Source: Ochrobactrum sp. BTU1 (GTDB lineage: Bacteria; Pseudomonadota; Alphaproteobacteria; Rhizobiales; Rhizobiaceae). From it: a DNA stretch of 64,000 bases. Shown in pieces: positions 26,023 through 34,808 of this stretch. Numbering within the stretch: the stretch's first letter is position 1; each line of letters opens with the position of its first letter. The stretch lies in the NCBI GenBank assembly GCA_018798825.1, contig CP076355.1:1599975-1663974 (forward strand), written 5' to 3'. The notes under the pieces were generated by a model. The model searched no databases. It saw only the letters and a list, made by a program, of their open reading frames with translations, and was not told the origin of the DNA. The translations under genes and the position numbers were made by a program.

Positions 26023-26679
26023 TTAAGCCGATGGCAATCCAAGACGCACCGCATAAGCTGTCAGTTCAGCGCTACTATGGAGGTCCAGTTTGCGCATGAG
26101 GTTTTCGCGATGCTTACGGGCGGTGAAAACGCTGATGCCGAGCCGATCTGCTATTTCCCTGGTCGTCGCACCCTGTGGGATCAATGCCAAAAACTGTAAC
26201 TCACGCCTTGTGAGCGGGACAGGCGACACGACATCGATATTGGGTCCAGGCTCATGACCATTTGGACGGTTGATCGAGGAACCAATGTGAATTGCGCCGT
26301 TGCTGCGACCGTTTTTCAAATTGGCGATGGTGGCAAGCAGTTCGCTCGGATCGCCATCTTTCGTCAGATAACCACTAGCACCAGCGTCGAGTGCTGCACG
26401 GATCGAACGGGATTCACTGTTTGCAGACAGAATAAGAATTTTTAACTTTGGATGGGTCGCTCGTAATTGTTCTATGAACTGAAAGCCGTGAAATCCCGGC
26501 ATCCCAAGATCAAGCAGGACCATATCGCAAGGCGTCTGAGCCAAAAGCCTCAACAAAGACGAGCAATCACCCACTTCACCAACCACAACCGTTTCGCTTA
26601 ACGTGGAAAGAAGTAGTTTAAGCCCCTCGCGGACGATATTGTGATCGTCAGCCAAGACTACCCGGTAGTTTTCCCTCAT
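26023..26679 (-). CDS. NarL/LuxR-type response regulator
   Basis: A 218-residue two-domain regulator. The receiver has VLADDHNIVREG, phospho-acceptor Asp in MVLLDLGMPG, and YLTKDGDPSEL. The LuxR-type HTH is LTRRELQFLALIPQGATTREIADRLGISVFTARKHRENLMRKLDL. I start it at the ATG at 26679 with GAGGGG upstream; a GTG at 26703 is possible. It is divergent from the hybrid histidine kinase at 26725, and the two probably form one signalling system. Target genes are unknown. Confidence 0.9.
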   Translation of the reverse strand: MRENYRVVLADDHNIVREGLKLLLSTLSETVVVGEVGDCSSLLRLLAQTPCDMVLLDLGMPGFHGFQFIEQLRATHPKLKILILSANSESRSIRAALDAGASGYLTKDGDPSELLATIANLKNGRSNGAIHIGSSINRPNGHEPGPNIDVVSPVPLTRRELQFLALIPQGATTREIADRLGISVFTARKHRENLMRKLDLHSSAELTAYAVRLGLPSA

Positions 26680-26724
26680 CGATAAGATGCCCCTCAAGCC
26701 CACAAGCGAATACAGGATAGCATT

Positions 26725-28512
26725 ATGGTGGCATTAGCGCTCCCTGAAAAACACAAAAAATCGACGAGAGTTAATCCCATAGACGAGACGCGTATAAAGC
26801 AGGCGTTGGTCAATACGCTTTACAAGCATTCGGCCGGCGTACTGCTGACAAACATTTTCGTGCCGATCCCCTCGCTTCTGATCTTCTGGGGCAAGGTACC
26901 CAATACCTGGCTCGTTGCATGGTGCGTTTCTGTCTATTTGCTGACAATCCTCCGTATGATCGGCACCCGCGCTTTTTTTCGCCATACGAAAACACCGAAC
27001 AACTATCCGAAATGGGCATGGACGGCGGCTGGCTTCTCGTGGTTGTCGGGTATGAACTGGGGATTATTGGGCTTGATCGGTTTTCTTTCGGGCGAACCAC
27101 ACCTTCTTTCATTCGCAATGATCGTCATGACGGGTCTGACCTGCGGGTCCGTGCCCACTTCATCAGCATTTCTGCCGGTCCTCGTCGGATCGTTATTCAC
27201 GACCGTTCTCCCAAGCACGATCTATTGCCTCATGAGTGAGGGGGAGATTTATAACGCCTATCTGTTTTTGATCGCCTGTCTGGTTATCATCAACGTGCAT
27301 CATGGACGTGTGACCCACCGGGATCTGGCCGAGACGATTCGATTGCGCTTTGAAAACGAAACACTCGTTGATCAGCTCAAAAGTGAACGGGACAGGGTGG
27401 CAGCGGCCGATCGCGCAAAGACACGTTTCCTTGCAGCTGCAAGTCACGATCTCCGGCAACCAGTACACGCACTTGGTCTCTTCAATTCGACCTTGGCAGC
27501 ACTCGCAGGCAGAGGGAATGTCAATGGCGCCGACGCGGCTAATATTTCTGGAAAGATCAGAAGCGTCGTTGCCAATCTGAGCTATCTGCTCAACGCATTG
27601 CTCGATGTTTCACGTCTCGACGCTCAGATCGTGACGCCCAATCGCGAAACCATCTCGATAGGTGAATTACAGGATGATCTTCGCAACGAATTTGCGAGCC
27701 TCGCTGAAAGCAAAGGTCTTCGATGGAGAATGGTCCCATGTGACCTTCATACAGACAGCGACCCCATGATGCTGCGGCAGATAATTGCCAATCTGATTGC
27801 CAACGCGATCCGCTACACGACAAGCGGAGGCATACTCTTTGGCTGTCGTCTCAGAGGCAGTAATATCGAAATTCAGGTCTATGACACCGGGATCGGTATC
27901 GCCGAAAACCAGCACAAAACAGTGTTTGAAGAATTCGTGCAGCTGCATAATCCTGAACGCGATCGCGACAAAGGACTGGGACTTGGCTTGTCGATTGTGA
28001 AACGAACAGCAGAATTGCTCAATCATCCGATCCGGCTTTGCTCGCAAGCCGGTACGGGATCGATGTTTTCAATCGTCGTACCGCTTGTCGTTGATCAGCG
28101 CCAACCGAAGAAGGCCACCAGAAGCCCGCTTCAGACAGGTGGAAACATTTTCATTATTGATGATGAAAGCACCGTTCTTGAAGCTCTCACAGGGCTTGTC
28201 GACGTTTGGGGTTACCAAGCCTTTTCGGGGCGCAACGCTGTCGAAACATATGCCGCCTGGAAAGCTGATAAAACAGCGAAGCCCTCTCAAGCCGACCTTG
28301 TCATCGTGGACTACCGCCTTGAAGGGGGCATGATTGGAACACAAGCTGCACGCAGATTGTTCGATCAACTTGGTTACGAGCTGCCCGTGATCATCCTGAC
28401 GGGCGATACATCGCCTGAAAGACTGCGTGAAGCGTCCGCGAGCGGTTATATGCTGCTTCACAAGCCGATTGACCCCGCCGAATTGCTGCAGGCGATCCAG
28501 AAGGCCATTTAA
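26725..28512 (+). CDS. Hybrid histidine kinase with C-terminal receiver
   Basis: 595 residues. The N-terminal 200 residues have about six membrane helices with no known sensor fold. The HisKA region follows (RFLAAASHDLRQPVHALGLF with the phospho-His), then the ATPase domain (NLIANAIRYT, DTGIGI, GLGLGLSIVKRT). The C-terminal receiver (about 475-595) has FIIDDES, Asp in LVIVDYRLEGG, and LLHKPIDP. The H-box style RQPVHALG and the domain order resemble a known group of kinase-receiver hybrids that pair with LuxR regulators. It is divergent from such a regulator with about 45 bases between. The signal is unknown. Confidence 0.92.
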   Translation: MVALALPEKHKKSTRVNPIDETRIKQALVNTLYKHSAGVLLTNIFVPIPSLLIFWGKVPNTWLVAWCVSVYLLTILRMIGTRAFFRHTKTPNNYPKWAWTAAGFSWLSGMNWGLLGLIGFLSGEPHLLSFAMIVMTGLTCGSVPTSSAFLPVLVGSLFTTVLPSTIYCLMSEGEIYNAYLFLIACLVIINVHHGRVTHRDLAETIRLRFENETLVDQLKSERDRVAAADRAKTRFLAAASHDLRQPVHALGLFNSTLAALAGRGNVNGADAANISGKIRSVVANLSYLLNALLDVSRLDAQIVTPNRETISIGELQDDLRNEFASLAESKGLRWRMVPCDLHTDSDPMMLRQIIANLIANAIRYTTSGGILFGCRLRGSNIEIQVYDTGIGIAENQHKTVFEEFVQLHNPERDRDKGLGLGLSIVKRTAELLNHPIRLCSQAGTGSMFSIVVPLVVDQRQPKKATRSPLQTGGNIFIIDDESTVLEALTGLVDVWGYQAFSGRNAVETYAAWKADKTAKPSQADLVIVDYRLEGGMIGTQAARRLFDQLGYELPVIILTGDTSPERLREASASGYMLLHKPIDPAELLQAIQKAI

Positions 28513-28529
28513 GAAAGCGTGGGTTCAGT

Positions 28530-28729
28530 CCAGAATCTGTAAATCTGCTCTATTGCGTAAAAATAAGCAGAGCCCGGCTTGAAACTGCAAAATCGCTTCC
28601 TACGTGATAGCCAGTGGACCGGGCCCCTCTGGCGGTTTTTACAAACCGTGATGTCGGACACTTCGAGCAAGCTCGAGGTCAGCCCGGTAACCCGAAGCCG
28701 ACCTTGTTAGATTTGAACAGAGGTCGGAT
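28530..28729 (+). promoter_or_regulatory. Structured-looking leader before the TerC gene
   Basis: The 217-base gap contains several possible hairpins, such as CGGTTT-TTAC-AAACCG (about 28632-28647), CGAGCAAGCTCG, and GGTCAGCCCGGTAACCCGAAGCCGACC. TerC/Alx genes are often preceded by the manganese yybP-ykoY riboswitch. I cannot match the conserved riboswitch core with certainty, so I call it only a candidate structured leader. Confidence 0.3.
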
Positions 28730-29725
28730 ATGGAAATATTTACTTCACTCTTCATGGGAACGCCGGTCTGGATGTGGCTGGTGTTTATCGGCATCGTTCT
28801 GGCATTGCTGGTGCTCGATCTTGGCGTCTTCAATAAGGAAGACCATGAGATCGAAATCGGTGAGAGCCTGAAAATGTCGGCTTTCTACATCACACTTGGA
28901 CTGGCTTTTTCCGGCTTTGTCTGGTGGCAGATGAGCAGCGAGGCGACGGCGCAATATCTCACTGCATTCGTGGTTGAGAAAACGCTGGCTCTCGACAATA
29001 TCTTCGTTATCGCACTGATATTCAGCTTCTTCGCAATCCCGCGCAAATATCAGCACCGCGTCCTATTTTGGGGTATTCTCGGTGTGATCGTGTTGCGCGG
29101 CATCATGATCGGCCTTGGCGCTACAATCGTGGCAAACTACCACTGGGTCCTGTATCTGTTTGCGGTCTTCCTCATAATCACCGGCATTAAGATGCTGTTT
29201 TCTGGAGAAGATGACGAACCGGATATGAGCCGAAATCCGCTGCTGCGCTTTGCCCGTAAACACATGCGTGTCACGGATGAACTGCACGGCAATGCCTTCT
29301 TTGTACGGTTGAAAGACAGCGCGACCGGCAAGATGGTACGCTTCGCGACGCCACTATTCCTGGCGCTTATCATGATCGAAGTTGCGGATCTGATCTTCGC
29401 TGTAGACTCCGTACCGGCAGTCTTCACGATCACCACCGATCCCTTCATCGTTTACACATCGAATATCTTTGCAATTCTTGGCCTAAGAGCGCTTTTCTTT
29501 GCCCTGTCGGCCATCCTACATCGCTTCGCCTATCTTAAGTACGCGCTTTCGATCCTGTTGATCTTCATCGGCTCCAAGATGTTCATTGCGGATCTGATGG
29601 GTTGGGAAAAATTCCCGCCTTCTTGGTCGCTCGGCATTACCTTTGCGATCCTTGGTGCGGGCGTTGTCATATCGCTTGTAAAGACCAAAGACGCGGAAAA
29701 GTCTGTCAGCCATCATCAGTCATAA
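28730..29725 (+). CDS. TerC/Alx-family integral membrane protein
   Basis: 331 residues with about nine membrane helices of the TerC family. Conserved acidic segments within helices are visible: LVLDLGVFNK near the N-terminus, EKTLALDNIFVIALIF, and MIEVADLIFAVDSVPAVFTIT. These Asp residues are typical for the family, which exports or handles manganese or other metals (Alx, MeeF) or relates to tellurium resistance. AGAGG precedes the ATG. It stands alone, with a structured leader in front and a terminator-like repeat behind. Manganese export is the likeliest role, by family knowledge only. Confidence 0.92.
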   Translation: MEIFTSLFMGTPVWMWLVFIGIVLALLVLDLGVFNKEDHEIEIGESLKMSAFYITLGLAFSGFVWWQMSSEATAQYLTAFVVEKTLALDNIFVIALIFSFFAIPRKYQHRVLFWGILGVIVLRGIMIGLGATIVANYHWVLYLFAVFLIITGIKMLFSGEDDEPDMSRNPLLRFARKHMRVTDELHGNAFFVRLKDSATGKMVRFATPLFLALIMIEVADLIFAVDSVPAVFTITTDPFIVYTSNIFAILGLRALFFALSAILHRFAYLKYALSILLIFIGSKMFIADLMGWEKFPPSWSLGITFAILGAGVVISLVKTKDAEKSVSHHQS

Positions 29726-29732
29726 GACTGCC

Positions 29733-29770
29733 AAAAAAACATCGGTCCGGCCCATCTGGTCCGGACCGAT
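29733..29770 (-). terminator. Terminator hairpin between terC-type and deoR-type genes
   Basis: ATCGGTCCGG (29741-29750) and CCGGACCGAT (29761-29770) form a perfect 10-bp stem. On the minus strand the stem is followed by GTTTTTTT, so it serves best as terminator of the deoR-type pseudogene; it may also stop the TerC transcript. Confidence 0.75.
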
Positions 29771-29777
29771 TTGAAGA

Positions 29778-30542
29778 TCAGTAAATGATCTCCACCCCTG
29801 CTCTTTCCAACGTTGCATAAACCGCACTTGGCGGCGGCTGATCTGTGATCACCAGATCAATGCCCGATGTTGGCAGGATCGAAAACTTGTCCGATCTTTG
29901 CAGAGCCGTGTGGCTTGCCAGCACGACGAACTTTCTTGTTTGCCGCCGCACCACCTGCGCAAGCTGGAGATGCCTGTCCGACGGCCCAAGCAATCCACGC
30001 TGCACATCAAACCCGCTTGCTCAGGCGACATCAAAAACACGGCGCGAGATGATTTCCATCGCCTCAAAACCGAAGGAAGCACGGGAGCGCTTGTCGAATT
30101 GCCCACCGCAAACCGTAAGATCAGTCTGCCCGCCCATAGACAGGTCGATCATGATATCGACCATCAGCGATGTGGCGATGATGGGTGGTTCGTGACGCGC
30201 CTCCCACGCTGTTGCCAGAGCGGTTGAACCGCCACTGAAAAATACCGACATACCCGGTTAGAGCAATCCATGGGCAATCCGGGCAATTCGCTCCTTGGCT
30301 TCACGATCTGCTCCGATACGCAAGTCAATATGCGGCAGTCCCTTTGCCGTGACGGCACGCGCACCGCCATGCACGCGCATCGCTTGCCCTCTTTCTTCCA
30401 AAGAGGCGAGGTCTCGTCTGATCGTTTCTTCTGAAACCGCGAATATACCGGCGAGCTGCGCGCAAGTGGTATCGCCCTGTCTGATCAGACGATCGCGGAT
30501 CCGATCCTGCCGATCCGATGGTCGAAGAGGTCGTTGTGCCAT
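29778..30542 (-). pseudogene. DeoR-family regulator broken by two in-frame stop codons
   Basis: A 255-codon frame reads as a complete DeoR-type regulator with no frameshift. It has an N-terminal HTH (QLAGIFAVSEETIRRDLASLEERGQAMRVHGGA), a sugar-phosphate sensor part (MSVFFSGGSTALATA, LTVCGGQFD) and a C-terminal part (KFVVLASHTALQRSDKFSIL, IDLVITD). TAA at 30258-30260 (codon 95) and TGA at 30021-30023 (codon 174) interrupt it. The family length is about 255, so nothing else is missing. Its start lies where a truncated HlyD gene ends, and no ribosome site is visible. It may once have regulated the ugp-type transporter whose remnant lies at 32.56-33.09 kb; that is inference. Confidence 0.85.
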
Positions 30543-30564
30543 TTTAAGGTCATGCCATTGTTAC

Positions 30565-30885
30565 GTCGCGGCAGACCTAACGAACTTACCTCACAGGAAT
30601 ACGACAAAATCTCGCCAAGACGGTCATCAAACGGGCAATTAGCGAGCAAACGGCCCGTCTGGGGTGTGAAGACATGGAGAACACCTGCGCTTGGTACCAC
30701 AGCGCCGAACACCCGGACGCGCCGTGTGTATTCACCAAAGATCAAAACAGCCAGAATGAGCGCGACGATTATTATTCCCATTATGGTGGCGAGCTGCACA
30801 GAAACCGGCTGGATCAAGCGGGGACTGCCAAGCCACGCAGTCTGCTGGGAAGCCACGGAATGGGTTCTAAATAGTGAATTGTTAA
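30565..30885 (-). pseudogene. Truncated HlyD-type secretion membrane-fusion gene
   Basis: The minus strand encodes LFRTHSVASQQTAWLGSP, then a membrane helix (LATIMGIIIVALILAVLIFG) and EYTRRVRVFGAVVPSAGVLHVFTPQTGRLL. This is the N-terminus of HlyD/CvaA-like adaptors for peptidase-containing ABC exporters of double-glycine peptides. Resemblance fades near VSSLGLP (about 30565), just before the deoR-type start, so some 300 C-terminal residues are lost. No proper start codon remains before LFR; a GTG at 30856 is the first. It follows the peptide-partner cassette on the same strand and suggests that the cassette once had its own exporter. Confidence 0.75.
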
Positions 30886-31050
30886 TATTGTAACTTTCAA
30901 TTTCTTAAGTGAAGCCAGAAAAAAAGTAGTGTTTAATTCACCTCTATTGTCTTTTTCAGAAAATCACTCAAACAACGAATGGATTTCGATGTCTTCCTGC
31001 CTGTTGAGCTTGTGCAGCGGTTTAGATACTGGTGTTGATTTCGAATCCCG

Positions 31051-31944
31051 TCAGCACTTCCTCGGAAAAATATCATTAAAATCTGGTCTGAAATATACTT
31101 CTCGTGAGATTTTTTCTATTTCATTGAATTTATTTCTTATATAATCCAGATGATAATCCATCTCCATCGGAACTATGTTCTCTTTTTGTTTTGGCCTATA
31201 AAGAGAATAAAGAAACATAACATCTAGCAGACACAGGTTCGGTGACTGACGTTTATGCTTCAACACGAAATCCCCGCTTAATTCGGGGGGAAGAGTAGTA
31301 AGAGGAGACTTCAATGAAGTTGGATATTTTTGAAGATGCTCAGTATTACTCACACCTGTGAGCATCTGAAATACACTTTTTTCAATAAGCTCATTACGTA
31401 AATTTCCTGCGAACATATCCATCTCAGGGCCTAAGCTTGGCAGATCAATAAATATGTAATCCGTTCCCTGACCACCAATTTTGAACTTCATAAAAGCGAG
31501 TGGGTTTGGGCTTGATAGAGCCGTAGCGCTGTATCCTTGAATGCGATCAACAAAATCCAATTTATCTTGCAGGCTCTGATGACTGTCGTCTGCTTTACTG
31601 CGAAAATTTAGGTAAATAAGGCTGTCGTTTGGACAATCCTGGACTGTCTTTCTAAAGAAAGTTCTTACATTTAGATTCGTAATTCTATTGATCGCGTATG
31701 TAAAAAGCGAAACTTTATCAAAGTCTGACGCTGTAGCGCTCCCAGCGACGCACATTATTCTGTTGGATGTCCACCTGAGGACGAGCTCGCGACCCTTTAC
31801 CGTTTGCGTGTAAACAGCCGACTTAAAAAACGAGACCAATTCCGATTTGGATAGCCCCTCTTGAGCTGCTGCTCCAATCGTTGAGCATAAAAGTGATATC
31901 CCAACTAAAATGCAGGTAAGGGTGCTTTTGCTAATTTTTAACAT
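31051..31944 (-). CDS. Secreted DUF2927-like partner of the GG-leader peptide (copy 1)
   Basis: 297 residues with a clear Sec signal (STLTCILVGISLLCSTIGAAAQE, cleavage near 28). The mature part holds CPNDSLIYLNFRSKADD in the middle, NLCLLDVMFLYSLYRPKQKEN toward the end, and the C-terminus FRPDFNDIFPRKC. The C-x-x-D-x-x-x-L-x-x-LY pattern recalls DUF2927, a family of exported proteins of unknown role; I offer this as resemblance only. A paralogue of similar plan lies at 52117-53052, and both follow a VSGG-leader peptide gene. The AT-rich composition differs from neighbours. Possible roles are immunity, maturation or delivery of the peptide; none is shown. Confidence 0.82.
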   Translation of the reverse strand: MLKISKSTLTCILVGISLLCSTIGAAAQEGLSKSELVSFFKSAVYTQTVKGRELVLRWTSNRIMCVAGSATASDFDKVSLFTYAINRITNLNVRTFFRKTVQDCPNDSLIYLNFRSKADDSHQSLQDKLDFVDRIQGYSATALSSPNPLAFMKFKIGGQGTDYIFIDLPSLGPEMDMFAGNLRNELIEKSVFQMLTGVSNTEHLQKYPTSLKSPLTTLPPELSGDFVLKHKRQSPNLCLLDVMFLYSLYRPKQKENIVPMEMDYHLDYIRNKFNEIEKISREVYFRPDFNDIFPRKC

Positions 31945-32002
31945 TCGCCATCGCTTTAATTATACAGCCTCGTTCTTTAAAGAGGCTGCAATCATCCTGC
32001 CG

Positions 32003-32344
32003 TCAGTTATGGCTGCTGCCGCCGTGCGCTTCACGTGGTTTAACACTTATGCTTCCACTGATCCCCGGCACCCCAACCTGAACACCCACGCTATCAACCA
32101 CCCAACCATCTTTCGATAGACGTGGTTTTTTATCAGCTTCTCCACTAGGAAGAACTACATAGCCAGTGACGCCATCGCGATTAGTCTGATAAGCAACCGA
32201 ATGGCCTCGATCACCACCCGCACTGTCAGATCTGCCACCGCCATCTCGGCTGATGCTAATTGTATCAAGATGCGTGGACCCATCTTTGTCGGTGTAATGT
32301 CCGCCAGACACCATCATCATTTCTTCAATTGTCAACACACGCAT
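32003..32344 (-). CDS. Double-glycine leader peptide, colicin-V-like export signal (copy 1)
   Basis: 113 residues. The N-terminus MRVLTIEEMMMVSGG is a classic double-glycine leader, close in pattern to the colicin V leader (MRTLTLNELDSVSGG). Cleavage after GG would free a 98-residue Gly/Ser/Asp-rich peptide, HYTDKDGSTHLDTISI..., ending in GGSSHN and without Cys. The ATG at 32344 has GGAG 6 bases upstream; an in-frame TTG at 32356 is unlikely. The partner gene starts 58 bases downstream. A paralogous peptide is encoded at 53049-53420. Export would need a peptidase-type ABC transporter, which is absent from the window apart from the HlyD remnant. Confidence 0.83.
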   Translation of the reverse strand: MRVLTIEEMMMVSGGHYTDKDGSTHLDTISISRDGGGRSDSAGGDRGHSVAYQTNRDGVTGYVVLPSGEADKKPRLSKDGWVVDSVGVQVGVPGISGSISVKPREAHGGSSHN

Positions 32345-32488
32345 TTTTTTCTCCAATTAATTAAACAACGACCAAATTTAGTTAAAATAGCCCCGGGGAA
32401 ATAGGCCAACATATTGCGTGCAATTTACTCTGATGACTTGCGTCAAGCTCAGAAGATGATGCCCTGAAAAATTTTAAACCGACAACAA

Positions 32489-32520
32489 AAAAAAGCCCCG
32501 ACGCCGAAGCGCCGGGGCAA
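32489..32520 (-). terminator. Minus-strand terminator left of the ugpC remnant
   Basis: On the minus strand, GCCCCGGCGCTTCGGCGTCGG folds into a GC-rich stem (arms CCCCG / CGGGG) followed by eight T. No intact gene ends here, so it may be a leftover of a lost gene, or it may insulate the peptide gene from transcription from the right. Confidence 0.7.
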
Positions 32521-32561
32521 GTTTCCAACGTATGCCAAGCGCTTTGGCCAACCGCTTTGCC

Positions 32562-33087
32562 CACATTGACGTGGAGCCTGACCCTCGCGCATCGTCTTGT
32601 CGTGTTAAACAAGGGCAGTATCGAGCAGATCGGAACTCCGCTTGAGTTTTATCACAATCCAGCCTCGACTTTTGTTGCGAGCTTTATCGGTTCACCAGCC
32701 ATGAACCTCCTCAACGCCCGGCTCGACGGCAACCGTCTGATGATCGATGAAGCGGTTCTGCAGCTTTCAGGCAGTCTTCCCTCATACGATTCTCTCACAG
32801 TGGGCATCAGGCCGGAGGATCTTGTCTTGGCCCAGAATGGTGAGAACCCACTTAGTTTCATGCTCGATCATGTTGAAGAACTCGGCGCCCAGCGCCTCGT
32901 TCATGGTATGGTTGGCGAGCAGCGGATAACTGCAGCCTTTCCGCCTCAGCTCCCGATCAGCGACCATATGCAATTGACGGCAGCCGTCGATAAGCTGCAT
33001 TTTTTCAGTGCGGACACCGGCAAGCGGCTGATTACAGCCGCAAGTCAGGTTGTTTCGCAGAATATATCAAGCCTGTCGCTCGTATGA
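32562..33087 (+). pseudogene. ugpC: Remnant of a UgpC/MalK-type ABC transporter ATPase
   Basis: The frame from 32575 reads LTLAHRLVVLNKGSIEQIGTPLEFYHNPASTFVASFIGSPAMNLL, then a TOBE-like C-terminal domain with SLTVGIRPEDL. This is the last 170 residues of a UgpC-type importer ATPase. The Walker A, signature and Walker B parts are missing, and the junction just before ACCCTCGCGCAT looks like a decayed version of the usual VTHDQVEAMTLAHR with short deletions. No ribosome site or normal start is present. The stop overlaps the end of the convergent LysR gene. Confidence 0.85.
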
Positions 33088-33960
33088 GGTCAGATGTGCA
33101 AACAGGCTCCTTGCCAGAGGCGCCAACGTGGTTTCATCTCGCACACAAACTGCCAGTTGGCGCGTTGCCCAACTGTCGGAAAGCTTGATGATCGCTATCG
33201 AAGAAGATCGCCGGAAACGCCGCGCCGCCGTTTCCGGTATGATGGCAACGCCCACGCCCTCGCCTGCCACCCGGCAAATACCCTCAAAGGTCGGCAACTT
33301 GATACGCGTCTTAAGTCGCAGTCCGATTTTCAGAGCCTGCGCATCGATGTGATCCTGTAATGCGCCTGTGCTTAGCGCGATAAAATGCTGGTCGAGCAAT
33401 TCGTCGAGCCGAACGCTGTTGCGTACGGCGAGCGGATGATCTCTCGCGCTGACCAGCACCAAACGATCAATAGCAAAGGGCTGTAAATGCAAGCCGCCGA
33501 TATCGACGGTATCGGATAGAACACCGATCTCCGCAAAACCTCCTGCGATACTTCTGGCAATCTGAATGCTCTGTCGCTCCTTCAGGTCGATATCGGCCTG
33601 AGAGTTGCGCGCGAGCCAGGGAGCAAGCCGCGCCGGAAGAAATTCGGTCATCGCAGCGGTATTGGCCAGAACGCGGATTGTCCCGCGCAGACCTTTTGCA
33701 TATTCGCCAAGCTCACCCCGCATCTGCGCGATCTGCTGGAGGATCGCACGAGCATGATGCACCAGCGCGTCGCCAGCCTCGGTTGTTGTTACGCCGCGTC
33801 GTCCACGTTCAAGCAACATCACTTCGCTGAGTGTTTCCATATCACGCAGCCTCTCACTCGCAGCCGCCAGTGAAAGTCCAACATCCGCCGCTCCATGGGT
33901 GATACTGCCAGCATCTACCACAGCAAGAAACAAGCGAAGGTCAGTCAGGTCAAAGCGCAT
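33067..33960 (-). CDS. LysR-family regulator next to a TauE/SafE permease
   Basis: A 297-residue LysR-type regulator. The N-terminal HTH is LRLFLAVVDAGSITHGAADVGLSLAAASERLRDMETLSEVMLLERGRRGVTTTEAGD, and the effector domain follows (TIRVLANTAAMTEFLPARLAPWL, VLSDTVDIGGLHLQPF). It is divergent from the TauE-like permease gene at 34058 with about 100 bases between, so it likely controls it. Its 3' end overlaps the last bases of the ugpC remnant on the other strand. The effector is unknown. Confidence 0.9.
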   Translation of the reverse strand: MRFDLTDLRLFLAVVDAGSITHGAADVGLSLAAASERLRDMETLSEVMLLERGRRGVTTTEAGDALVHHARAILQQIAQMRGELGEYAKGLRGTIRVLANTAAMTEFLPARLAPWLARNSQADIDLKERQSIQIARSIAGGFAEIGVLSDTVDIGGLHLQPFAIDRLVLVSARDHPLAVRNSVRLDELLDQHFIALSTGALQDHIDAQALKIGLRLKTRIKLPTFEGICRVAGEGVGVAIIPETAARRFRRSSSIAIIKLSDSWATRQLAVCVRDETTLAPLARSLFAHLTSYERQA

Positions 33961-34057
33961 CAGCCAAGACTATCGCATAATTAGGCTTCGGGCCAGCCGA
34001 AGCCATGATGCGGAACTTCCACATTGTTCCAGTATTTGAGATGGTCCATGCAAGGCC

Positions 34058-34807
34058 ATGTTCGATTTATCAACGACACTGGTATTCACGATTGCGGCTA
34101 CGTTCTTTGCTGCCGGTATTGTCAAAGGCATCACTGGCATGGGCTTGCCCACATTGGCAATGGGCGTGCTTGGCAGCTTCATTTCACCACTGGCAGCGGC
34201 AAGCCTCCTGCTGGTACCGTCTTTCACAACCAATGTTTGGCAGATGATTGCAGGACCAAATTCGCTCGCGCTGGTCAGACGGCTATGGCCGATGATGCTC
34301 GCAATCATTGCCGGAACCATGCTCGGCGTTTCCTGGCTGGCGAAGAGTGATGCCACCATCACGACCAGTACATTGGGCGCCTGTCTCAGCCTCTATGCAG
34401 CCTTCACACTGCTGGCGCATCCCTTCAAGGTGCCTGCGGGACTTGAGACCTGGCTGTCACCGATCGTGGGAGCGATCACAGGCCTTATTGCGGGAGCGAC
34501 TGGCGTGTTCGTAATTCCGGCAGTGCCTTACCTGCAAGCACTTGGACTTGAGAAAGAGGAACTTGTTCAAGCGCTGGGCCTGTCCTTCACTATATCGACA
34601 ATCGCTTTGGCTTTAGGTCTCGGGGTTCAAGGAGTGCTGGTTCTTGATCAACTCGCAATCTCCACCATGGCAATTGTTCCAGCCCTTGCTGGAATGTGGG
34701 CCGGACAAGTCATTCGCAGGAAAATCAGTCCCGTCATATTCAGGCGCGGCTTTCTGATCTCTTTGCTGCTGCTAGGTTTGGAAATGATGCTGCGGCCACT
34801 TTTTTAG
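34058..34807 (+). CDS. TauE/SafE-family sulfite/anion exporter
   Basis: 249 residues with about eight membrane helices in two similar halves. The repeated motif is visible as FAAGIVKGITGMGLPTLAMG in the first half and GAITGLIAGATGVFVIPAVPYLQALGL in the second, as usual for TauE/SafE (DUF81). Members move sulfite, sulfoacetate or other organic anions. It converges with the ABC permease gene, with stops two bases apart, and is divergent from a LysR regulator. Confidence 0.9.
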   Translation: MFDLSTTLVFTIAATFFAAGIVKGITGMGLPTLAMGVLGSFISPLAAASLLLVPSFTTNVWQMIAGPNSLALVRRLWPMMLAIIAGTMLGVSWLAKSDATITTSTLGACLSLYAAFTLLAHPFKVPAGLETWLSPIVGAITGLIAGATGVFVIPAVPYLQALGLEKEELVQALGLSFTISTIALALGLGVQGVLVLDQLAISTMAIVPALAGMWAGQVIRRKISPVIFRRGFLISLLLLGLEMMLRPLF

Positions 34808-34808
34808 A

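Noticed and set aside
28530..28729. Firm call of a yybP-ykoY riboswitch
   Set aside because: The conserved core could not be matched by eye; kept only as a candidate leader.
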